DNA of 64,000 nucleotides, taken from positions 8,917,044 through 8,981,043 of the forward strand of contig JAPWDM010000016.1 in the NCBI GenBank assembly GCA_035578155.1, written 5' to 3'. Positions 1 to 10,245 of the stretch are shown here, piece after piece (positions within the stretch are counted from its first letter, which is position 1; each line of letters starts with the position of its first letter). The notes below the pieces were generated by a model. The model was not told the DNA's origin. It did no database searches and saw only the letters and a list, made by a program, of their open reading frames with translations. A program made the position numbers and the translations under genes. Origin of the DNA: Brachynemurus nebulosus. Taxonomy: Eukaryota > Arthropoda > Insecta > Neuroptera > Myrmeleontidae.

Positions 1-798
1 TATTAAAATCCTGCGATTTTATTAGTATATACAAGTTTGTTGACGTTATAAATTTTAATATTCCGATTCAACATTGCAAGCCGTTATATTGAGTTTCTAT
101 TTGAGTTTATAATTAATTATTAAAATCGTGCTATTTAGTATTTATCGGTTTATTGACTTCATATATTTTTTAATATTGATTTTTTTTAACATGGTAAACA
201 GTTTTATTGAGTTTCGACACTTCGATTTGAGTTTATAATTATAATCCTGCGATTTAGTAATTACAAGTTTATGGATTTTATAAATTTTTAGTATTCTATT
301 TTTAATAATTTTTAACAGTGTACGCAGTTATTTATTTTATTGAATTTCGATTTGAGTTTATAAATAATGACGGGAAAGTGAAACGGATAATTTGGGACAA
401 TTAAACCCGGATTTACAGTGAAACCTTATTATAAATCAAAACATATATGTAGGTAAGGGAATCTTATGATACTAGATTCATATTACGGTTGAGGATTAAT
501 AACTTTTTGTAACGATTGTATTGTGTATAATTTTAGATTGTTATTTGTTTTAATAAACTGATATATTATTATTGGAAATTTTTACCCCTTAGTGTTATCT
601 ATCGAGATACCCTTTCATCCCTAGCCTCCCCGAAAAACCTCACGGCTGCCCCATAGGAGTACGCTGTGAGCGCGACTATTAGGCTCGCGTCGAACCCGTG
701 TAGTCAAACCCCCCGCTTATCATCTCCCCTCTGGACAGCCGCTCGTCTAGAGGGTGATCCCCAGTACGTCACCTGGGTGGGATTACCAGTTTGTTACA
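1..798 (+). repeat. 5' LTR, right part
   Basis: Aligns nearly base for base with 17162-17976. Similarity stops at TTACA (798), where the 3' copy reads TTATA, so the LTR ends in the usual CA. The AT-rich first 350 bases are diverged tandem units, and the GC-rich end (600-780) is the most conserved part. An AATAAA at 552-557 is a candidate polyadenylation signal. The LTR start lies upstream of the window. The 5' copy lacks about a dozen bases just before its end that the 3' copy has, and carries an 8-base insertion near 220. A 62-codon frame inside it (666-854) is not a gene. Confidence 0.9.
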
Positions 799-817
799 AT
801 GGTGTCAGGTGTGGGGT
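799..817 (+). other. Candidate primer binding site
   Basis: Directly after the 5' LTR, from 800, the sequence reads TGGTGTCAGGTGTGGGG. A TGG start right behind the LTR is what a tRNA primer binding site looks like, and the following bases resemble those reported for leucine tRNA primers. The tRNA identity is from memory and uncertain; the position is well supported because LTR similarity ends one base earlier. Confidence 0.5.
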
Positions 818-1556
818 GGTTTATTTGGTAGGGGAAACTTGGATGAAATTTTAGCGGTAGTTTTAGGGGATGAGTTTTGTCGCCTTGATGTTACAGCTTA
901 TCGGTTTGGTAAATGTTGACGGTTGAGTTCGAAGGAATGGAGTTTTAAGGAATGATATTTGGGGAATGAAAAACTTTAAGAGTTGCTCGAGCCACGTACC
1001 GAGCGTTTCAGGTACCGTAGACTAGAAATAGTAATTTGGGAATGGTCCGGTGAGCTGAAATTTAATTAGTAGATTACGTGGATTGGGTAAAATTTGCTAC
1101 CGGGTATATCAAAAGCCTTGACCTTGACTGTGAGAAACTTAAATTCAAGTAGTGGTTCTCAAATATTCATAGTACAGATATTCTAGATCGAAGCCGAGAG
1201 AATGGATCTACCAACAGCAGAGCGGTTAGCTCCAAGAGCTAGTCAATCGGGATTGGCGGGTTCGCCACAAAGAGGGAATGCGTCGGTGTCAAGTCAGGGT
1301 ACAATTAAAGAGGAACCAAAACCAGTTGTACAATACGAGATTGCGCGCCTTAGTTCCTTTGTTATGCTACCGATAGTTTTTCAGGGAAAGAAAATGTTAC
1401 GGAGTTTTTTGAAAGATTAGAACTGCGAGCTGCGTTGGATAATTTAAACGATGAACAGTTGTTAAGGGTGACACGTTGCAAATTAATAGGGAAGGCGTAT
1501 GAGTTTTATAAGGGGGAGTCGACTTTACAGGGTAGCACCGCGACTTATGGGCAATA

Positions 1557-1837
1557 GGGTACTTGACTGAAGTTACAAAAATATTCTAAAAGCATTGTTT
1601 TTCTATATCAGTTAAGTGATTTTTCTTATTTTCGACAGATTCTGTAAAAAATCATCAAAAAAAGTAACCCTACAATTTTAAATAAGAAAAAGGCGGGAAA
1701 AGCACCTCACTATAGTGACGTCACAATTTGAAGCAACTAAAAGTCAATGTCAATATTTATAACCTCAAAACTTTGATTATATTCATAGAATGTCAAAGTA
1801 AAAGCAAGTATTTATTTGAATTCTTGTCGATTATTAT

Positions 1838-1896
<59 letters not shown>

Positions 1897-2168
1897 CTAA
1901 TAGAAATATTCAAAAGAAAACACAATTTCACCTCACCGATAAAAATTATCAAAATCGACATATCTAGCTACAAAATGTTACGTCATTTTCAAAAAGTGGC
2001 GCGTTTTCATTAATTTGAATATTTGTTGAAAAATGGCGATTTTCAAAATAAAATTTCTAAATAGTTATCAATTTTTTTTATGTTTCATCATTAAAACTGG
2101 ATATATGTAATGATAATGCATAGAATTATTTAACATTTGACAGAAATTTTAAATACAGTCAAGTACCG
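1557..2168. mobile_element. MITE in gag, TA target duplication
   Basis: Terminal inverted repeats GGGTACTTGACTG and CAGTCAAGTACCG (12 of 13 matching) are each flanked by TA (1555-1556, 2169-2170). Gag-like coding sequence is interrupted exactly here. It contains no coding potential; most of it is AT-rich with an (AT)n run. TA duplications point to the Tc1/mariner group, but the termini alone do not settle the superfamily. Confidence 0.8.
1841..1894. repeat. (AT)n microsatellite in the MITE
   Basis: About 27 uninterrupted TA dinucleotides inside the gag MITE. Translations through it (Tyr-Ile runs) are meaningless. Confidence 0.95.
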
Positions 2169-3120
2169 TATTGAAAAAAAGACTGATCGAGCATTATAAA
2201 CCCGCACAGCCTTCGGCACTCGAGGCTTTGAGCAATATACGCCAGCGGCCACAAGAAACGTTCATCAGTTTTTGGTTCGATTAAAAACCGCAGGCAGAAA
2301 AGTGTCAGAGGAGCGAATAGGGGGCTTTTCTGGTGAGGATGGAGATGCAGAATCGAGAATGATTCAGGATTTAATGCTAACTAGATTCAAGGCAGGTTTA
2401 CGGCCAGATTTGCTTAAACAGATAGGTTTAGCTTTGCTGTTAGAGGAAAATTTAACTTTAGATCGGGCTGTAGCAATTGTTGTTAAGGAGGAGTTCCGGA
2501 GGAAGATCGGGAGTTCCTCAAAAGCTATAGGGATCCAGCTAGTACGGAATAGACAAAGGTATACGGGATCCAGGGGACGAAACCAGATAGGCAGCAAGGA
2601 AGTGGGCGCTTCCGTAACGTGCCAGTCTTTGATTCTAAAATTCCAAGACATGAACAGATGGAACCGATACAATGTTATCGGTGCTTACAGACAGGTCATT
2701 TTGCTCGTCAGTGTACTGGGGTAGTTCGGTGCCAAAGGTGTAACCGCGAGGGGCACTATGCACGTAACTGTTTTGTTCAGTCAAGGGGTGGGGATATGCC
2801 CGAGACGTCGGCCTCAACCCCGCCATCAATCGCAGCAGTCGGGGTACCAGTCGTCATCTCAACCAAATAGAGCATTTCAGAGGCAAGAAAATCAATTACA
2901 ACGATCTCAGAATCCCAGCGGGATAGGAACCCGATCGGTAAACCAGACGCAGCAACAACCATTTTATAGGCGACCGGAGCCACAGCTAAAGAGTTGGCTA
3001 GCAAGTATACCAAGACAATTATCACAGAGTCGGGAACCACAATGTCAACCCCGAGAAGAGATGCCACAACCAAATTTCCCGAGTGCTGAAAGGGGCGAGG
3101 CCACGATGAATGGGATTTAA

Positions 3121-6100
3121 ATGGGGCGAACACCCAGTGGCGACACCCCACGTCAATTGAGTTGGAAATTAGATAATTGTTGGGGACGTACTACATACGC
3201 TATCCTGAGGGCTGATGTTGTCAGTTGCCAACGAGACATTCCATCCGAAATTGAAATGCAAGTAGGTTCGCAACATTGCCGTTTTATTGTAGACACAGGT
3301 TCAGCAATGACTTTAGTGAAACAGCATGTTGTCAAGGGACACTATATAAACTCTAGTCATGTGTTGTGGTTACGGGGTGTCTCAGGTGTGACATTTGGGA
3401 GTTTGGGTATAGTACATTTAAATTTAAAAATACAAGATCGGGAGTGAGAAGCAATATATAATGTGTGTGATGATCATTTAAATATTGAAGCGGACGGGAT
3501 ATTAGGTAAGGACTTCTTCAGTCAGCATAAGGCGGTGATAAGCTATGAGACAATGCAATTAGCTTTAAAGGGGATCATAATATCACTGCAAGGGGCGAGA
3601 GGGATAAGACTATGTGCGAATGTTTGTGAGTTTCGAGTTCGGTGTCATAATAAGGAAACATCAAGGAAACTGAGACCACTGCAGCAAACGAACAAGGAAA
3701 GACGATCCAAGAAAGAATTAAAAGATAGAAAACGAACGCGAGTTCGAGGGAAAAAGAAGAAAGTGAGATTTAACGAGAGGAAAAATATCAAGTACTATGA
3801 GAAACAGTGCAGAGATATTACGAATAGCCAAAAGGGTAATCCTCGAATTCATAACGAAGGAATAAGCGAATCTGACGACTCGGAGAAATCGAGGAGTGAC
3901 GAAGTTGTCAAGAGATCACCAGAAAGCCTAAGGACGGACCGTACGCAATTACGGAACCCATTGTCTGATAAAGCGGTGAATCCTTCTAAACTTCCAGAGA
4001 CCGATAGAAAGCAACAACAAGCCTTCCAGCCATTGTCTGTGAAAAAGAGGAGGAACGTTTCACAGAAGAAATCACCCAACGAGTGTATAATGAAGTGTAT
4101 AAAAATTAGTGACTCTTCCAATGAAGATTTCAGTTTCGAAACAATGGTCACACGTGCTATAGTACACAACCCACCAAAATCATCGAGCCCGCCGAGCGAC
4201 ATACCGAGGGAAGAATACGCCTTAGGGAATTGTTCGGAGCCAACAAGAAAACCAGTGACGCGCGCAGGGGATACTGTCGAAATAAAACAAGATATTGGTC
4301 CATGCCAAGTTTTCACGCGGGAAGTGTTGGAGATCCCAGCTCGAACAGAGTGTGTCTGTACAGCGGTACAAAAGAAGTATCCCAAAGGTACTCAGCTCAT
4401 AGTGGAACCTGCAGACATATTCGGAGGTAGCGTTATGGTTGCATGTGTGATGACGACGGTGATGGATGGGGGAGAAATTTTAGTTAAGCTCGTTAATGTG
4501 GCAAATAGAGCAATGAGAGTGGTTGAACACACACTCACTGGAAAAGCAGAAAAAATGGGGAAAGTTTATGGGGTAACCGAAATAAAGGAGGAGAAATGTA
4601 ATGGACAGATACCCGACCTGGAAAGTATTGAATGGAGTGAGCATATGAAGATCTCCCATTTAGAAAATGAGGCCCAAAATAAGTTGGTGAAGTTATTAGA
4701 TGAGTTTCACGATATATTCCTAATGGGAACGACTAAATTAGGTACTACAAAGGGAGTTAAACATCATATTGTTACCGAAAGGGTACCACCAATTGCTAAG
4801 AGTCCTTATCGGGTTCCTTATGCGCAGTGGAACTTACTGCAAGATGAGATTAATCGAATAATTGAAGAGGGAATAATTGTACCATCACAGAGTCCGTGGT
4901 CGGCACCGGTAGTAATCGTACCAAAAAAGGCGGAAAATGGGGAACAAAAGATAAGAGTGTGTATAGACTTTAGAGGACTAAACAGTGTCACTAACAGAGA
5001 TTTTTATCCATTACCCCGTCTGCAAGAGACTTTTGACTTGCTGCATGGGGCTGTCCTATTTACAACGTTGGATTTGATCTCTGGGTACTGACAGGTGCAG
5101 ACAGCTGAAGAAGACAAGGAAAAAATCGGATTTAGTACTGCGCAAGGGCACTATCACTTCAATAGAATGCCGTTTGGATTGGTTAATGCGCCAAACACTT
5201 TCCAACGGCTAATGAATACAGCCTTGGCAGGACTAACGGGAACACAATGTTTAGTGTATTTGGACGACGTGATAGTTTTCAGTGCAGGAGATGTGGACGA
5301 GCATTTAAATAGGGTACATGTAGTGTTTGAGTGTTTACGAAAAGCAAACCTAAAGTTAAAACCGAGTAAGTGTAAATTTTTGAGGTCCAAGACTAAATAT
5401 TTACGGCATGTGATTTCAGCGGAGGGGGCCAGACAAGATGAAGATAAAGTAAAAATTGTGCGTGAGTACCCAACATCAAAACGGGTTAAAGATATAGGAG
5501 CATTCCTTGGATTAGCGGGGTTTTATCGTAGGTTCATTCTGAGATTTGCTGAGATAGCTAGACCAATGACCAGGTTGACGCGTAAGGATGTCCCATTTTG
5601 TTGGAGTCCGGAAGCTCAAAAGGCGTTTGATCGACTCAAAACATTACTGTGTGAACAGCCAGTGCTTCAATTCCCAAATTTTGCTTTTAAATTTATTTTG
5701 ACGACAGACGCTTCAGGATTGGCGATGGGAGCTGTGTTAGGACAAGCCATCAATGGTTACGAGAGGCCAATAGCATATGCCAGCAGACAGTTTAACCGCG
5801 CAGAGCAAAATTATTCGACTACAGAGCAAGAATGTCTTGCTGTCATTTGAGCAGTGAAACATTTTCGATGCTACCTGTATGGGCGTAAATTTAAGATCAT
5901 CACAGACCATCGACCGCTTCGCTGGTTGCTGTCACTCAAAGACCCACACTCAAGGCTGGCTAGATGAGCATTGACGCTTAGCGAGTATGACTTTGAAATT
6001 GCTCATCGACCTGGTCGCCAACACGGAAATGCGGACGCTTTTTTCAGAATTCCAGTGAACTTAGTACGAGCAAACGACACCGAATATGTGCCCATTTACG

Positions 6101-6370
6101 ATCGTAGTATCATTTGCAACTATCAGGAACGGGACGAATCTCTGGAGCAAATTCGTCAGGACGCCAACAGCGAGAAAGAAGAGAGTCTATATTTTAAGGA
6201 CGAGGAAGGACTGTTATATAAGTTGAAGGCAACCGACAGAATGTGGGATCAGTTAGTAGTACCAGACGTCATGAGAAAGCGAGTCTTCCGGGATTTACAT
6301 TCAGGGCCATTCTCGGGACACCAAGGTTACCACCGCACCCTTGAATACATCCAGCGACGTTATTTTTGGC
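3121..6370 (+). pseudogene. pol: pol: protease, reverse transcriptase, RNase H
   Basis: One frame with stops covers three enzyme domains. The aspartic protease motif DTGSA is at 3292-3306. A long Lys/Arg/Ser-rich linker fills roughly 3640-4600. Reverse transcriptase begins near 4780 and carries the catalytic YLDD box at 5257-5268. RNase H follows, with TTDASG near 5703 and the TDHRPLRW box near 5900. In-frame stops are TGA at 3445, 5089, 5848 and 5965. The last three fall where Gypsy proteins normally have tryptophan (after ISGY, after AVI, and in the RLAR box). A one-base slip near 6370 moves the reading to the integrase frame. Enzymatic function of this copy is lost. Confidence 0.88.
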
Positions 6371-7822
6371 ATGGCGAAAGACATTAAAACATGGTGCGAA
6401 CAATGCCATTCGTGTGCGAGACGCAAATCACCACCTACACGTCCAGCACCATTACAACGTATGCCACAAACCGAGTTGCCATTCATGAGGGTAGCAATGG
6501 ACATAGTAGGACCGCTGATGACCACTTTTAAAGGAAACAAATACATACGGACCTTTCAGGATTATTTTTCCAAATACCTGGAGGCGATTCCATTACCTGA
6601 CCAAAGAGCCAAAACTATCGCGCGAGCGTTTGCAACCAACATCATCGCCAGACATTGGGTTCCTCGGAGTTTATTAACAGATCAGGGCTCCAATTTCTTG
6701 TCGAAAGTATTTAAGGAAGTTTGTGAGCTGTTGAAAATAGAGAAATTGCAAACGACGCCGTACCACCCGAGTTGTAATGGGATGATTGAGAGAAACCATC
6801 GAGATATCAAAAATATGTTGTCACATTATATCAACACGGAGCAAACCGACTGGGACGACTGGCTCCCATTCGTGCTAATGGCCTACCGCAATCACGTACA
6901 TTCAGCTACCGGGGAAACGCCGTTCTTTACCATACATGGTCGAGATATGGTGTTACCCTATGATGATATTCTACAATCACCGGAGGTCAAATATGATTAC
7001 ACAGAGAATTACGCCTCGGAATTGTTAGCCAGGTTACATCAAGCATTCACGAGGGTTGCCGAAAATAACACCCGAAGAACAGAAAAGCAAGTGGAACGAT
7101 ATAATAGGAAAACTCGGGATGTAACTTATTAAGCTGGAAATAAGGTGTATCTATTCGACCCAACAGGAAAAATAAAACAAACCCGAAAATTGACAAAACC
7201 TTGGACCGGCCCTTTCCGAGTTTTGGAGCAAAAGGGGCCGGTAACGTACAGGATCAAGGAATTAAATGGACGCAAGCAAGCCATTGTTCATGCAAACAGA
7301 CTCAAGCCGTATAAGGGGGAAGACGTCGGCGAAGAGACTACGTCAGTCCGGCAAAAGAAAGACCCGATGACCAAAGAAATGCCAAGGAAAACACCTACTC
7401 GCGACCAGCAGGACGAGGAAGAAATTCTTATCTGGGAGGAAGGAGAAATAGAAGTATTAGAAGAAGATGAAATTAGAAACAAACCAACGGAAGGGGTAGA
7501 GCGCAATGAAGAAAGGGCAAATGAATCACACGAGGATGTAGAAGTGGCTAGTGAAGAGAGAATCGAGTATAGGTACGAAGACGTCCCCGAAGAGGCAACC
7601 GAGTTTAGTGAAAAAGATGAGGAGCAACGTATACAAAATAATGAAGAAAGAGTAAATGAGGGCGAAAAGAATATCCCGAATCAGCAAGCGACGATGTGGA
7701 GGACGAAGAAAGGGATGAAAACGAGACAAAAGAAGAGGACAACGCGGAAACTTGGGAACAAGAACAGCGGAATCCGGTACCAAATTAAGAACGACTGGAG
7801 ACAAGAAGCCAAGGGCCGGTAG
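6200..7822 (+). pseudogene. pol: integrase with GPY/F domain and acidic tail
   Basis: The integrase N-terminal HHCC zinc-binding domain spans about 6296-6420, interrupted by the frame slip near 6370. The DDE core has Asp at about 6500, Asp at about 6680 and Glu at about 6788, the last two separated by 35 residues as in DD35E integrases. A TAA at 7130-7132 breaks the frame just before the C-terminal GPY/F module (KPWTGPF, about 7195-7215). After about 7310 the protein becomes a long Glu/Asp-rich tail of about 170 residues ending at 7822. That tail is longer and more acidic than I expect of a standard Gypsy integrase. Confidence 0.87.
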
Positions 7823-7961
7823 AGGAACACCCATGGGTGCTACCTAAAAGAATATAGTGAACTCGACAATTGCAGTAAATACCACAAAGTAGGGTATAAA
7901 TGTGGAACATTTTCATTAGCCTTAGTTATAAGTGTTAGTTTAAATTACAATAGGTATAGAC

Positions 7962-7975
7962 AGGAGAGTGGAAAA
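7962..7975. repeat. Target site duplication, 5' copy
   Basis: AGGAGAGTGGAAAA occurs here and again at 13438-13451, exactly bracketing the R1-clade element. The 3' copy follows the A-tail; its first A could equally be the last A of the tail. Confidence 0.9.
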
Positions 7976-8465
7976 CTTCGGGGGGAGGTTGTAACCCCTA
8001 CGGAGCGCGTCCCCAGGTGGCGGATCGGAGAGTGCTTCCCAGATATGGGTGGTAGGAAGGAAATCAAATACTTCCCGCGGACCAACAACCAAACGGAGAG
8101 GGGGGCTTCGACGCCTTGGCAGGCAACCTTCCTAAGGGATGATACCCTGACAGAAAACGCAGATATGTATTTGTATGAAAATGAATCGTTGTGTCAACAA
8201 ATCCACGGGCGGGTCCTGCGAAAAGCAGGGAATCCCGTCTCACCATTCACCGAGTGGTGGGCTGCCCAACGGAATACGGGGGGGGGGGGCAACATAGCGA
8301 TGAAGCAGCAGCGACAGACGGTGGAAGAACGACGGACACTTCCGATCCGTTTAGTAGGAGCAGACGTACTTAGAGAACACCGCCAAGAGAACGGTCAAAC
8401 TCTTTGCAAGTAGGTATTATTGACCGTAAAAAAAAGACGAGTATGGTGACTGGATCTCAAACTTC

Positions 8466-10245
8466 TTGTCACCATCCCAAAATGCGAAAAGGGACGAAAA
8501 ACCCAAAAGCACTCAAGAAGTTGCGACGAGTAAAGCGACTATGTCAAGGGATGGAGAGATAAATCTTGATGATACAGTAAACCCGTCTAAAAAGAGGAAA
8601 GTCAGCAATGAGGAAAGGCAAAAGAAAGGAAATCAGACGCATGGTGAGGGTTCCGCGAGATCTCCTGATAGAGATGGAGCACAAGGTGGAAGAATTAAAG
8701 AGACACATAGCACCCAACACTGCAACGGCACTGAAGACCATAATAGAGGACCTCGTTTTCCTGGCAAAGAAACTGGATGCAGAGCAAGCCCAAGAAGAAG
8801 GAAAAATTAGTGCAGATATGGGCACACAAACTGATACCCTATCACAGTGTGAGGAAACCTCATTGAATCCTACTAAAGAGGAACTCCATCGAAGACTAGC
8901 AATGGATGACGGCTACGAAGGGTACCTCGAATTAGCAAAGTGGGAATGGCCAGTGGAAATGTTCAGACATGCGGTGGTGACGCAAGGCAACCCCCTCCTA
9001 CGACCAAAAGAGTGGAATTTAGCCGTATAGTACGATAAGAAGGACGTTGGTATGGAGAAGGGTATTAGGAAAATCTTTAAAGACAGATACCCAGAATTGC
9101 TTGACCGGGAAGAGCAAGCCCGAGTACGCCAATTGGAAACAATAACTATTGTAAATTGCAAGAAGAAAGATGGCGAGAAACTTACACGGATTATAAGTGG
9201 ACTGGCGGCTGAGACAGAGAGAGAGAGATATGAGACTCTGGTTGAATTAAAGGAGATGATGGCAGAGGCTAAACGTAATCAGATCGCGATCGCTAAACCG
9301 GATAAGGTGGATATGACAAGGTACCAAGAGATGATTGAATATATCTTTGGAAAAGCCGGCATTAAAGTTGCCACACATGTTCCAAACGTGATGGAAGGTA
9401 GAGATACAATAAGAACGGGATCCAAGGTACCAGAGACGCGAATATCGACGAAATTCACAGACAGGCGAACTCGAAATACTGACGCTATTGTAATCAGTAC
9501 TGGAGAGGTGAGCTATGCTGAAATGCTTGAAAAGGTCAAAGGATGCATTAAGCAAAGTAAACCGGATGCGATTATTCAATCGGCCAGAAAAACGCGAGGG
9601 GGTGACCTACTTTTGGTAGTGAAAAAGGAAAGTGGGAAGACGGAAGCACTCAGGAATGCTATTGCTGATGCAGTTGGGAATGAAAAGATTATGGTAAAGG
9701 ACCAAAGAGCAATGGTCTATGTCTCGGACATTGATGCCATCACGACCACAGATGAAATCAAGGAGGCAATAACGAGTTTAATCTCAGAGAAACTAAGAAG
9801 CAGTGTGGAAGTTAGAGACCTCAGACCGGCCTTTGGTGAAAGTCAGAACGCCACTATATTTCTTGATAGACAGGCAGCAGTGGAAATCTTAAAGAAGGAG
9901 AGAATTAAAATTGGTATGGTGGAGTGCAGAGTCAGAGAACGGGTTAGAGTCCCTAGATGTTTCAAGTGCCAGAAGATAGGTCACATATCTAAAGAGTGTA
10001 GGGCTGAAACAGAAGAGTTTAAGTGTATAAACTGTTGGAAGGAGGGACATAAAGAAAAAGAATGTGACAGGGAGCCATACTGTCCCGAGTGTGAAAAACC
10101 CGGCCATAGGATGGACAGCACTAGATGTTCTGGATATCGAGAAATTATTAGAAACCAAGTCGACAAGAAAAGGAGACGTAGTAGTGTAAGATCGGCGAGA
10201 GATATAGATATAGTGGAGACCGATCAAAACAACCAATATGGCTAA
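8466..10245 (+). pseudogene. R1-clade ORF1 (gag-like, three zinc knuckles)
   Basis: RNA-binding structural protein of the non-LTR element. The N-terminal part (from about ATG 8466) is Lys-rich and then slips frame near 8620 into a helical stretch with MEHKVEELKRH. A TAG at 9028-9030 interrupts the frame before the main block at 9052-10245. Three CCHC-type knuckles sit near the C-terminus (about 9957-10130): two CX2CX4HX4C and one with a longer last spacing, the arrangement typical of R1-clade ORF1. The stop overlaps the ORF2 start (ATGGCTAA, 10238-10245). Confidence 0.85.

Larger units (their letters stand above)
1202..3120 (+). pseudogene. gag: gag of the LTR element (broken)
   Basis: Nucleocapsid/capsid precursor. 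The chosen start is ATG 1202. The frame slips near 1388, where capsid-like sequence continues in another frame, and a MITE (1557-2168) then splits it. Capsid-like sequence resumes after 2170. Two CCHC zinc knuckles (CX2CX4HX4C) lie at about 2673-2771 in a different frame from the flanking stretches, so at least two further small indels occurred or a frameshift site has decayed. The tail (2760-3118) is rich in Gln, Arg and Pro. A TAA at 3118-3120 separates it from the protease frame. Errantivirus gags usually lack knuckles, which argues for another Gypsy lineage. Confidence 0.8.

Noticed and set aside
666..854. Small gene in the 5' LTR
   Set aside because: The frame runs across the LTR end and is broken in the 3' LTR copy.
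1816..2013. Coding frame with a Tyr-Ile run
   Set aside because: It is a translation of an (AT)n microsatellite; the same applies to frames at 43198, 48915 and 51496.
3445..5967. TGA read as tryptophan (recoded genetic code)
   Set aside because: TAA and frameshifts are also present, neighbouring elements use TGG normally, and insect nuclear genes use the standard code. Mutation is simpler.
8045..8413. A 122-codon gene upstream of the R1-clade ORF1
   Set aside because: It lies in the GC-rich 5' UTR, contains a poly-G run and has no recognisable domain.
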